Origin: Ctenosaura bakeri
Lineage: Eukaryota; Chordata; Lepidosauria; Squamata; Iguanidae
Length of the DNA: 64,000 bases
Assembly (NCBI GenBank): GCA_948474755.1
Contig: CAOLHI010000958.1
Location: forward strand, 186,001-250,000
Direction of reading: 5' to 3'
Numbering within the stretch: the stretch's first letter is position 1; every line of letters begins with the position of its first letter. This document shows positions 54,553-64,000 of this stretch, piece by piece. The translations under genes were made by a program, and so were the position numbers. The notes under the pieces were generated by a model. That model did no database searches. It worked only from the letters and a program-made list of their open reading frames with translations, and was not told the origin of the DNA.

Positions 54553-55697
54553 AAAAAACAGCTCTTTGTCTTCAGTTCTAACAGATTGTCTGGACATACA
54601 TGCTTTCCAGATTTACTTTTTCTGATGGAAAATTGTGCATGCACACATTTACACACCCAGGTTAAACAAGTTAGCTGCTAACAATCTAATGTCTTCCTTG
54701 GATTTACCCTCTCTTTTTGTTCTGTCTTCACATAGATGAAATAAAAGAGGGCCTCTTGGAATAACATGCAGCATTTACAGCCTTCAGTCAGGACAGTCTC
54801 CCCAGATTGCTCATGTGAGGAGATGAAAGGAGCAATATTTAAAGTTCTGTGACCATAATTGCATGTTTAGTTTGGAAAAGGATATGTGTACAGGAAGCGT
54901 ATCCGCAATATGAGAAGAGTTTTATGTGTGATGGGGGGATATGGTGTATACTGATCATGGAAAAGATTGATTTGATGACAGCAAAAAGCTTTCTCTGATA
55001 ATGTAAAAAGGCACTACATGCTGCTTGTTTTAGGGAAAGTTATGGTGGGCTTTTAATTGGAAGAAGATCCCTGTGGCATCAGACTTTGGATTCATGTAGT
55101 CTAGAATCCTGACTAGGCATGAATGAGAATTTTGTTCAAAAGAAAAAAAAGTTGTTGTTTTTTTAAAAAAAACTGACAACTTTTCCCATTCATCCTGTTT
55201 CTAAAATATTGATGCAAAGCACTATCCCTTTGTTTGTCGGAAAAAAAAACAAAGCGTAGCTGGAGTCTGTCTCTCAATATGCATGCTCTACGTTGTCCAA
55301 AAAGAATGAAATTCACCTTTAGATGGGTGAAGGAGAAGGCAAACATTGGTGGCTGTAGATACTCCCAGTGTTCTCTTCCCACCTGATAAAATGCCCAATT
55401 GTGTGACTCTCCATATCTTGTTGGTCTCCGATTCCACCCAAGGTGGCTTGGTTGAATGGCTTCCAGAAGGTCATAGTTAAAGAATTTTTGAAGAAAGCAA
55501 ATTTTCTTTTTTCTATATGGGCCTATAGCTGAATGTATCTCTGATGCTCTTCTCACTCTCCATCGACATGGAAATAGTGAGATGTTCCACTGAAAAGTAT
55601 ATTTTGGGTTGTTGCACATTGATGCAAAGTCAGAAAAGAAGTTTGATTTCCAAAGTGATAAAAAAAGTGGTTTAAATGGTGTAAGTTGGATTTGTCA

Positions 55698-55885
55698 TTG
55701 TTGTGTTGTGCACCTTCAAGTAATTTCTGATTTATGGTGACCCTAAGGTCATGATAGGTTCTATCATGGAGTTTTCTGGGGCTGAGAGTATGTGACATGT
55801 CCAAGGTCACCAGGGGGTTTCCATGGCCAAGTGGGGAACTGAACCCTGTTTAGTCTGATGCTTAGACCACTACACCATGCTGACT
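55698..55885 (-). mobile_element. tRNA-derived SINE, minus strand
   Basis: Nearly complete: TTGTTGTGTTGTGCACC, AATTTCTGATTTATGGTGACC, GTTTTCTGGGGCTGAG, CAAGGTCACCAGGGGG, then the tRNA-like head GAACTGAACCCTG and ACCACTACACCATGCTGAC. Same short subfamily as 5886. Confidence 0.82.
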
Positions 55886-55898
55886 TTCACCAACAGAA

Positions 55899-56003
55899 AC
55901 CACTAACAGGATGCCACTCTATATCTTTAAATGTTTGTATGAAATGTAGTTAAATATAAATGATGATATCATATACTACCTTTGGCCTGGCATCCTGTTA
56001 GTG
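55899..56003. repeat. 17-bp inverted repeat flanking 70 bp
   Basis: CCACTAACAGGATGCCA at the left and its exact inverse (...TGGCATCCTGTTAGTGG) at the right. The right arm starts the unclassified repeat family also seen at 53107 and, inverted, at 59639. Confidence 0.7.
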
Positions 56004-56058
56004 GCGTATGGAAGTGCAAAGCCATCTTATGCCTGCATATCTTTAAACAAGCAAAAAA

Positions 56059-56080
56059 ACCAAACCAAACCAAACCAAAA
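56059..56080. repeat. (CCAAA)n microsatellite
   Basis: Four CCAAA units followed by AAAAAACCC. Confidence 0.85.
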
Positions 56081-56249
56081 AAACCCACAGGGGTTGGTAT
56101 TCCCTTCCTCCTGCAATGAACAAAGCTTCCCTGGGCTTACTATTAAGCCACTGCAGTACACCGCCCAGACATTCTGTTACTGGCAGACAGTGGGGGGGGG
56201 CAGGGGAGAGAAGTATCTGGTGATGCCCCCATAGTCAAACACAAAATGA

Positions 56250-56628
56250 TTACATGATCCACTGAGACCACAAGAGGATTGCAGCAGACCTCAGCAGAAG
56301 AGGTAATCATTTTGCAATTGATCCATCTAAATATTCTCCGTGAGTCCAGAGTGGAAGGTTGGAAGGCCAACTGCAGTTTAGTTCCATGTGACGAACTTCT
56401 ATGCTATGCTGTGTTGTACAAGGTTCTTTGCTTTGAGTAGGTTGCTGTTTCCTCTGTGTTATTAATAAAGGAAATAAGAAAAGCATTAATTGAGGAATGG
56501 TGGAAATATGTATATAGTGCATGTATGTTTCCAGGTATAGCAGAGATGGACAAGCACAGAAGATAAGGGGGTAAGTAAAGAAGTTAGTCTTCTGGGAGAT
56601 CTTGGAGGGCTGCACATTCTTCCTAAAC

Positions 56629-56687
<59 letters not shown>

Positions 56688-57524
56688 TGTCTTTGCTTTA
56701 TGGGAACATGCTTTTAGTTGTCCATAGGCCTCTAGAGGGCATTTTGGGATCTTTTAAGGCAATTTTTTTTAAAAAAAAAAAATACAAAGTTTTATTTCAA
56801 CCCCAGAATCTCTAGAGAGAACTCTAAACATGTGGAAATGTCCTCTGCACTCCAAGAGATCATTTGGGGGCATTTTGGAGCAAAAAAGGACATTTTTTTA
56901 AATCCCTTGGAGACCCAGGGGCTGCACCTGGTCCATAAGATACCCTTTGCCCTTCTTGATGCAGAGTTTTATGTAACTTTCAAGTCCTTGTGCTGAGGTG
57001 GTCTGTGTGTACATTCATTTTTGCATAACTTTCAAATTCTTTATAACACACCACAAAACACACATGTAAGCAAGCACACATACACTGGATTACTATAGGA
57101 AATGCCAAATAAGGCACTCTGAGTCCTTTCTGATGTATGTGAAGTTGAACTAGAAAAGTCTACATCTAGAGAGACGGGATTCAAATATCTCCAACCATCA
57201 CTAGAACCACTGAGTGGTCCTTTTTCATATATATGCAGCACACCTATACATATCTCCAGAAATTTAGTAATCTACAGTCATTTGCATATCAGAGATAAGA
57301 TATGGCTAAAATCCTAATTTAACATGTAAGCTTTTCACATGGGATGTAACAACAGCCCCCATGTAGCATCTGAGGTGGTGAATACCATACTAGAGGACTG
57401 TACCATGTCAGCACCTGATTTTTTGATTCCACTGCAGCCAGTATTAAAGCATGTCCCCTTTAGCTAATATAGCTGATAGAAGAACAATCATTCTAGGAGG
57501 ATTAGACCCACAGGGACTCAACCT
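56250..57524. other. Intergenic DNA, no gene seen
   Basis: Unique DNA except the (ATC)n array at 56630-56684 and a T/A homopolymer pair near 56763. No recognised interspersed repeat. Confidence 0.35.
56630..56684. repeat. (ATC)n microsatellite, ~18 units
   Basis: Pure ATC array. On the minus strand it reads as (GAT)n or poly-Met in one frame, which explains a frame starting with 18 methionines. Confidence 0.97.
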
Positions 57525-57644
57525 TTGAGGCCCCTCCCTAAACTGCCAGCCCGAGGATTCCATAAGATGTTGAAAGTGAAATAATAGTGCTATAACAGTC
57601 TAGTGCAGAAATAGCCTATAACAGTGTAAGGCAGAAACAGTCAC
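57525..57644. mobile_element. GGCC element, group C, right half only
   Basis: CCCCTCCCTAAACTGCCAGCC, GATTCCATAAGATGTTG, GTGAAATAATAGTGC and CTAGTGCAGAAATAGCC are the right arm of group C. A second partial end (CTATAACAGTGTAAGGCAG) follows directly. The left arm is missing. Confidence 0.72.
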
Positions 57645-58465
57645 AATCTTGCCTTTTCTGCTAATTGCAAAGTGCCATCAGTTCATCCTTTCAGCAACAT
57701 AGGAAGAGACATGGCTGTTTCATAATTCTTCTTTCCAGTGCAAAAATGTTTACTAAGGACATAAGCCACATTTTTAATAAAAACGAAATTTAAGAAGCCA
57801 TTAGAAAGAAAGACCAGCTTAGTGGTCTCCCAGCACAGTCAAAATAAGGTGATTCTGTGGAACCACAATCTGAGTCCTGGCATGGTTTACTTGTTCCTTA
57901 ATCTCACTTGGCAAGGAAAAAAATTGAGTGCAATGTCTTTTATTGAGCCAAGCCCCCACTCAGATAATTGGTGGGCCTTAACTGCTCCAACCTCAGCCAA
58001 CCTTTGGTCTTGAATATACCTGAATGTGAGTATCAATATTTTTCCATTTGGGAATGAAAAGGAATGAAAAGGGAAACGGTAGTGTTTTCAGTTCTGTGAG
58101 TGTATGTTAACAATAATATTTTCAAAATAAACCAGGGTCCTGATCCACCAATGAGTGATATAGCGCTAGAACACATTTAAAACCAATAAGGAAGCAGTTT
58201 AGGACTGGAAAAACGATTTGCTGTGGATAACTGTGACTCTCTGAGAAAAATCAGATTCTGTGGAATCTAATATTTTTGTGTGTGCCTTTGATATTTCTCA
58301 GGCAGGTCCAAAAATAGAGAAAATGGAATCCTTGAAAGAGATAACATGTGGTTTAGTATTGATAGGAAAAAAATGATAAAATAACATTACAACAAAGACG
58401 CACACATAATAGCCAGAGAGAGGGAGGCTGAGAAAGAAAGAGGGAAAGAGCATGCACACGAGAGC
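57645..58465. other. Intergenic DNA, no feature seen
   Basis: Unique sequence, ending in an AG-rich stretch (GAGAGAGGGAGGCTGAG). No recognised repeat. Confidence 0.35.
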
Positions 58466-58666
58466 AGCCATTTCCACCCTACACTGTTATAGTGCTGTTA
58501 TTCCACTTTCAACATCCTGTGGAATTCTGGAGTTAGTAGTTTACTGAGACCCAAGAGCTCCCTGGCTGAGAATTCTAAAGGCCCCTCCCTAAACTGCAAA
58601 CCTCAGGATTCCATGGATGTCAAAAGTGGAATAATACCACTAGAACAGTGTAATGAGGAAATGGAG
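58466..58666. mobile_element. GGCC element, group C hairpin (C6)
   Basis: AGCCATTTCCACCCTACACTG to GTAATGAGGAAATGG with both arms present. The ends are slightly decayed, so the flanking triplet is unclear. Only about 15 bp separate it from the group D element on the right. Confidence 0.78.
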
Positions 58667-58681
58667 AGAGACAGAGACAGA

Positions 58682-59138
58682 GGACTTTCCCACACTTTGG
58701 GGGGAAAATGGGGCAGTCCGTTACTCACCGGACTCGCACGCTCCCCCTCCGATGATCCACACCAATCCGGAGCAGCACATGCCCGTGCTACACACTCTCC
58801 GGAGACGAAAATGGAGGCTTCCGGTTGGTGGAGGCTCTCCACCAACCGGAGAAGCTCACCAGCCGGAAGCCCAACCCTGGAAGATCTGCAGCCTCACGCT
58901 GGTGCAAGCCTGCAGATCTACACATTAGCGCAGCAATGGACTGGGGCGCACCGGGCTATTGAAAGTCCTCTTTAAATCAATCTTTCAATAGCACGGTGAA
59001 CCACCAGTTCTGGGCGTTCCGGAGTGGGCTGAAGTCTGGACATAAAGTAAGTAGTCCGGACACAGTTCGCTCCGAAGTGCAAACATCCTCAGTGGAGGAC
59101 GTGCCACCCCGTTTTAAAAATAAAATGTGGAAAAGGCC
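58682..59138 (+). mobile_element. GGCC element, group D (copy D2)
   Basis: 457 bp, starts GGACTTTCCCACACTTTGG and ends AAAATGTGGAAAAGGCC, with AGA on both flanks (58679-58681, 59139-59141). Internal palindromes include CTTCCGGTTGGTGGAGG against CCTCCACCAACCGG. CpG-rich relative to surroundings. The 120-codon frame is a by-product. Confidence 0.82.
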
Positions 59139-59141
59139 AGA

Positions 59142-60096
59142 GAGAAGGGTTATATATATTAAACCTGTAAAACTGCAGACTATGGCTGTGATTCTGCATG
59201 GAGACACATGGTATAAATTTCTGTCACAACAGAACTGTACCCAGTCTCACCAACTGACGAGTCACATGCAGAACCCACTGCTCTTATCCTGAGACCTCCC
59301 CATCATAGGTATGCAATAACTGGGCAGGGCAGCTAAGCGGCATCCAAATAGCTGGATGTTTCATAAAGAAAGCATTCTCCAGGACCTCCTAAGGGTCCTT
59401 TGGAGATCTCATATTATAGCTTTTGTTTGTTTGTTTGTTTGTGCATCCAGGTATTGGGACATAGCTAGGTACTTTTCTGCTGCTTCCCATCACTCCTGGC
59501 TGCTACAAAACCATGTCAGCCCCATACAACAGGAGGCAAGGGAGTCAGAGCACAAAGAAGGTAGCACATTCCTCCCTTTGCAACAAACCATAAAAAGAAA
59601 TATGCAGGCTCAAGCTGGATGCAAGACTGAATATGTTGCTAGCAGGATGCCAGTTGATGTCTCAATGAAACCATGTGATTACTGTTGTTACTGCTGTCAC
59701 ACAAACTAGATCTGTGGATTATGTCATTTGAAAAGATGTGTGTTATTGTCATTTCTCTGTCAACAATATCAACCACCTTAATTCTTTCATGAGTTCCATG
59801 ATCTTTTCTTATCTTTTTTTTCTTGGCGGAGGGAAACTGCTCCATTGTGTCATTATTCTGAGGTCCATCATACTAGTAATTTTACCATCACTTTTTTCAG
59901 GGTATTCCTCTTTTACTACTGACTCAGATTTTTGGAGAAGATGTGAGAATGCCACATGGAGCAGGTGGTGGTGGTGGGAACTTGCACCATGACTGCAGAG
60001 AAATCTAAGAGGATCATAGAAAGTGTGCACATGAGAGACAGAGATTGAGGAAGGAGGAATGGTTTAAAGGAAGAGGGTATATACAGAGCAGTCTGA
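59142..60096. other. Intergenic DNA with an unclassified repeat
   Basis: 59282-59653 contains parts related to the repeat at 53107: GGGACATAGCTAGGTAC near 59457 in the same orientation and TAGCAGGATGCCAG (59640-59653) inverted. A (TTTG)n tract is at 59422-59442. No gene. Confidence 0.4.
59422..59442. repeat. (TTTG)n microsatellite
   Basis: Five TTTG units. Confidence 0.9.
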
Positions 60097-60768
60097 GGCC
60101 ATTTCTGCACAATGTTGTTATGTTGCCATAGCAGTGGGTTGTTAACAGTCCAGGAGCCATGCTTCCACACAATGTCGTCACTATCCAGCTGCTACCCCAT
60201 CCCCAAGCATTGCTAAAGCACACTATTCTGTTTCCAGAAACAATCTGTTAAGAGCCTCCTATAGTGCTTCAATCCTGTCAGCCAGCTCACTGTGGAACTG
60301 TCATAGTGCTTGACAGCACTTCCAGTTATGACAGATCCAGCAGTGGGTCGGCTGTGGACAGGCCCAGCTTGTCCCTTCCTCAGTGACTCCCATGGCATGG
60401 TAACTTCAAAATCTATCACTTCTCCATGTTTATTTGAAAGTCCTCCTTTGAGTTAACACTTTATTTTTTTAAATACATTTTTAGGCATCATAGCATGAAA
60501 ATGCAATAATGTATTGCTGTGTTTAGTACAGCTTCCAAAGAAAAACACCTCCCTCAACCAATCAGGTGTGTTGCAGTGGGGTGAAGGTGGGGACGGGAAA
60601 TGGCTGAGGATGCTGTAGTGCAGAAGGAACATTGGTGACAATATTACTACTCATCCACGGATGGTGGAAGGGTGCAGAAAACTGTTCCTAACCGAATGGC
60701 ATCATGCGAATGGCAATGCTGCAATTGTAATGGTATATCACACTAATGGTCTCTAGTGTGGAATGGCC
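60097..60768. mobile_element. GGCC element, group E
   Basis: 672 bp between GGCCATTTCTGCACAATG and CTAGTGTGGAATGGCC, flanked by TGA and TTG. The ends match the GGCC type but the interior is not shared with the other copies here, so this is a separate family or two decayed ends paired by chance. Repeated CACAATGTYGT and AGTGCTTSA motifs lie inside the left half. Confidence 0.5.
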
Positions 60769-60771
60769 TTG

Positions 60772-62424
60772 GACAGAAGTGCTCTAAAACAATTTCAGAG
60801 AACTTGATATATAATACTATGAAATTATATATTCTATGAAAGTCCTTTGAAATGTATGGTTTGTATGTAAAATCTGGGACATCAAAGGAATTTCTGTATG
60901 TGATTCATTCAGTCTTCAGGGTAATTTGACACATCTTTGCACTGTTTTTAACTATTATTTTTTTCAAAAAAAGCATAAATAAAAAGTTGTATCTGGTGTT
61001 ATAAAGCCTAAATGACTTATATCAAATAGTGTTTTGGGGGCCTTTTCCCTGGACACATTTTGGGTGAAGTACACGTGCTTCCACTTTGTTCTATTTTTCT
61101 CCCATATCACCTGCCAAGGAGGTGTTAGTAGGAAACTGTGTGTGGTTTGCCTCAGGACTCTTTTCTCTTCCCATGAAAGCCAATATAATTTTCCTTCCCC
61201 AAAAATTACTGGCGATGGCAAGGCCACCTATACAATTGCTTTCTTGACACATAACTCTGCCCAATGGATGTTTTAGAATCAAGAGGCTAGGATTCCCATA
61301 CAGGCATTTAATAAGTAAAGGCCATTACAGGTATTTTTATCAGTTGTTATAAATGGTTTCTCCTATGAATGGAGATATTACGATCAGCTATACTAAGCAA
61401 ATGAGTTTTCTGTTTGCACTTTGCTTAAGAAGGGGCAAAAACTGTGGAAAGTGAATCTGAGAAAATAAGGACTGCATGTATGTTGACTTACTACTTAGAC
61501 ATTTGTGGCATATATGATAAGACCTTTCCTTCCTCTCAGCTGTGAAGCCTGGCACGTATATTTGCTTGAACATCTGGGGCATTTCTAGCTTCTGCGATGA
61601 AATAAAACAACAGCATTCAACAGAAGATCACTGCATATATCAGAGGAGTTACTCAGAGTTTAAACAGAAACAAAATAAAGTTCAGCATGCAAACCTGTTC
61701 TGTGTGAGGACTTTTTCTAGAAGCTCCTAATGTTCTCAGAGAATGAAGGGTGTGGGTGATCAAACAAACAATAGAGGCAGAGTGAGGGTTGTGATATAAA
61801 AGCTGTTCAATAGATCACCCAAGTTCAAAAATAATGGATGTTCTCTTTCTTTTTTGTTAAAGTGAGTTTCAGTTTCTTGTGAGGCTTGGAAAAAGCTCTA
61901 TTGTTACTTATAAAATATTCATGTGAATGAATCAATGTTAAAAGAGGCTTGGAAGAAGTGTTTGAAAAGAAAAAGTGAATGCATCAAGAATGCTGTTTTG
62001 AAGTCTCAAAGGAGTTAACATTTAAGAAATACAGATTGCAAAACTTTGACTTCGCTCTTTCTGTTCACCTGCTTGCAAACCTATCATTTTAAAGGTATAA
62101 GAAACCAGTGAAATTGAAGGGAAAAGCCAGAGCATATCTCATGCAGAAGTCAGTTCTATTGACTTTCAATTTATCCTAATATCTAAGGTAAGGTTTTGAA
62201 CAATGTTTGCCTTTCTACTGTTTCCACAATGAGTTGGTCTGCTATCAGAGCTTCTGTTTAAAAGAATCATTTCTGTTTTCCTTCATTATGAGAATTTGGA
62301 AGGCAATCTGAAATTGCATAAGATCACCCAATTGGTCTGCTCTTTCTTTTCTTTTCTTTTTTCTTTTTCTTTTCATTGCTAGGTTTGTGCTGCCTGATGG
62401 CTTAATTTAGCTATTTTGTTTATG
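60772..62424. other. Intergenic DNA, no gene seen
   Basis: Unique AT-rich sequence with a degenerate (TTTTC)n tract near 62348-62375. No recognised repeat or exon. Confidence 0.35.
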
Positions 62425-62625
62425 GAGTTTTCTGTACTACACCGTTATAGTGCTATTATTCCACTTTCAACATCCTATGAACTCCTGGGGTTTGCAGTTA
62501 AGGGAGGGGCATTTAAAATTCTCAGCCAAGGAACCCTTTGGCCTCTGTAAACTACAAACCCAAGAATTCCACAGGATGTTGAAAGTGGAATAATAGCACT
62601 ATAACAGTGTAGTGTGGAAAGGCCC
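62425..62625. mobile_element. GGCC element, group C hairpin (C7)
   Basis: 201 bp between GAGTTTTCTGTACTACACCG and GTGTAGTGTGGAAAGGCCC, with ATG on both flanks (62422-62424, 62626-62628). Arms GCTATTATTCCACTTTC and inverse are intact. Confidence 0.86.
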
Positions 62626-62628
62626 ATG

Positions 62629-63354
62629 AGCAACATCAAGCACTGTCTTTTGAACATTTGTAATATATGGGCACCTGCAGCAACAACTTGCTAACAACAA
62701 TGGAAAATAATATCAAATTCAGTGGATGTCAGATTTGATGTACCATGTGACCTTCTCCCTTTGAAAATTTTTAAGAGCACAATGGATTATTGGTGAGCTG
62801 GAATCTCATACAACATTCTTGTCAATGCCAGTCATTCATATTTTACCAGTTAAGGTTTGTTCACATTATTTTATCATGGAACAAATGAGGCCTGCATACT
62901 CTCTGTCCTGTTTTAGCAGCCCCATCATTGAATCTAGTGTATATGTCCAAAATTTTGGGTTACAGTGGCAGCAAAGTTTCCCCATATTTTTGCTTATATT
63001 GTCAGAGGGTCAGGTTCTGAGAAGCATATTGCCAATACTGAATGGCATGCTAGAAGTAAAAGTTCATGCTCCTTTCCTTTCTCATTTCAGTATGGTGAGA
63101 AGCTTTCTTATAACCTTGCTCTACTGTAAACAGAAAATAAACAAACCAACCAAAAAACCAAGGCACATTCTTCATGAAAAAGAAAAAGCACATATTTTTA
63201 AGATTTTGGCAGTGAGCTTCCCTTGTTGAATTTTGGTGCCCTAAACTGCCAGTGGGGGATGATGATGATTGCTTGTGGATTCACGGAGAAAGAATTTAGC
63301 CCCTGGAACTTCTCAAGTTGCCCAGTCTGTACCAGAATGTGTGAAAAAGTATTT
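62629..63354. other. Intergenic DNA, no feature seen
   Basis: Unique sequence. The 136-codon plus frame at 62819-63229 has no recognisable domain. Confidence 0.35.
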
Positions 63355-63590
63355 CTCCACTGCAGAGTTATATCAATTTGATACCACTTTAACTGTCATG
63401 AATCCTCCCTACAGAATCCTGGGATCTGTAGTTTGGTGAGAGTCTAGGATTTTTTCCCCCTAGAGTCTTCTAGTGTGATCCCCTTCAACTACAGTATGGG
63501 AACTCTCTAGCAGAGAATTATATGTGCTTCATCAAACTATAATTCCCAGGATTCCATAAACTAGAATCTTGCAGTTCAGTTACACATTTT
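63355..63590. mobile_element. Palindromic MITE-like repeat
   Basis: GAATCCTGGGATCTGTAGTTTGG at 63415 is mirrored by CAAACTATAATTCCCAGGATTCC at 63534, with ACCACTTTAACTG near the left edge. The layout is that of common squamate palindromic DNA elements. It resembles group C in plan but not in terminal sequence. Confidence 0.55.
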
Positions 63591-63937
63591 GTCACAAGTT
63601 GTTGAAGTGACTGAGGCATGCTTTGGATTTCTGGGTAAGCAAGCATCTGAGAGTACAATGGGATGTGCACAGTGTGTCTGAGACAATGTAAATTTAAACT
63701 GAGCTATTCTAGCGTGAGCTCTGCTTGGTAATTATAGTTGGAGATATATATCTGTATTTGTGTATATAAAAATAAAAGTGTGACTGCTTTAGAGAGGCTT
63801 GTAATCGACCTCCAAAAGACACTTGGGAGGGAAATTGCAGTAGCTGTTTTCCCTGTCACTCGTCCCAAGTGCCTTTGCTCCAAGGACTCTTGGCAATACC
63901 TAAGACGTTTTTATAATAAACTGATAGCAGCCATGCT

Positions 63938-64000
63938 TCAGATTCCACCTGAAACTCAGGAAGAACTTTCTGACAGTCAGAGCTGTCTGGCAGTGGAATA
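63938..64000 (+). pseudogene. CR1 LINE fragment, plus strand, cut by window end
   Basis: AGATTCCACCTGAAACTCAGG, CTTTCTGACAGTCAGAGC and GTCTGGCAGTGGAATA are the sense strand of the CR1 region seen inverted at about 23830-23880 and 49390-49450. It continues beyond the window. Confidence 0.85.

Larger units (their letters stand above)
53947..55697. other. Intergenic DNA, no gene seen
   Basis: Unique DNA with AATATTTAAATTTA-type repeats at 54225-54310 and a (CA)n tract at 54523-54552. The 168-codon minus frame at 55113-55619 has no recognisable domain and starts and ends in AT-rich noise, so I do not call it. Confidence 0.35.

Noticed and set aside
55113..55619. 168-codon minus frame
   Set aside because: No recognisable domain, a poly-Lys/Leu/Phe end produced by A/T runs, no splice or promoter context.
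55830..55885. tRNA gene on the minus strand
   Set aside because: Only the A/B-box-like half is present, without an acceptor stem that closes; it is the head of a SINE.
56486..56683. Frame starting with 18 methionines
   Set aside because: It is the complement of the (ATC)n microsatellite.
36961..63590. CRISPR array or other prokaryotic repeat system
   Set aside because: The repeats are microsatellites and transposable elements of a vertebrate genome, with no regular spacers or bacterial gene context.

Overview
This window looks like non-coding DNA from a vertebrate, most probably a squamate reptile (lizard or snake). I assign it from the mixture of repeats: CR1, L2-like and L1 LINEs together, tRNA-derived and 5S-rRNA-derived SINEs that share a body, solo LTRs, an 8-bp-TSD hAT element and many short inverted-repeat DNA elements. 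No complete protein-coding gene is visible. The open frames fall inside LINE remnants, low-complexity repeats or AT-rich unique DNA. One 99-bp segment with good splice-site signals (22659-22757) is the only candidate exon, and it is weak. The species cannot be named from the sequence.

The dominant component is a group of about 22 non-autonomous DNA elements that begin GGCCC(T)TTTC-CAC or GGCCATTTC-CAC, end with the inverse, and are mostly flanked by 3-bp direct repeats. I call them the GGCC elements and sort them by internal sequence. Group A (about 400-430 bp) is at 56, 4114, 12423, 20689, 35621 and 51829. Group B (about 395-425 bp before insertions) is at 30782, 33947, 38148 and 53551. Group C (about 200 bp, an almost perfect hairpin) is at 1332, 3712, 14565, 18123, 18830, 57525 (half), 58466 and 62425. 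Group D is at 51523 and 58682, group E at 60097, and a very GC- and CpG-rich copy at 15837. Three-base target duplications suggest a PIF/Harbinger-like transposase acting in trans, but no transposase is encoded here.

Layout. 1-12 kb holds group A/C elements, tRNA-type SINEs, an LTR-like element split by a truncated LINE, and a decayed L1 on the plus strand. 12-13.4 kb is a hAT element with a group A element nested in it. 15.6-21 kb holds a SINE, the CpG-rich element, a 5S-type SINE, two group C hairpins and a group A element. 21-26.5 kb holds two L2-like LINE remnants and a CR1 3' end, all on the minus strand. 27-31 kb is mostly unique DNA plus degenerate tandem repeats. 30.8-39.6 kb holds three group B elements and a group A element; two of the group B elements carry solo LTRs. 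42-46 kb holds a truncated L1 and a long CR1 remnant, both minus. 49.2-51 kb is a CR1 with a solo LTR inside. 51.5-64 kb holds more GGCC elements, a SINE and a CR1 edge at the window end.

Several insertions can be ordered because an uninterrupted relative of the target lies elsewhere in the same window. The stretches with no recognised repeat (notably 7.5-8.4, 28.6-29.0, 37.0-37.3 and 40.2-40.5 kb) have the look of conserved regulatory DNA, but that can only be shown by alignment to other genomes. I found no evidence of a new enzymatic or defence system. The most novel material is the GGCC element group and the two solo LTRs with TGTCATG ends and open low-complexity frames.
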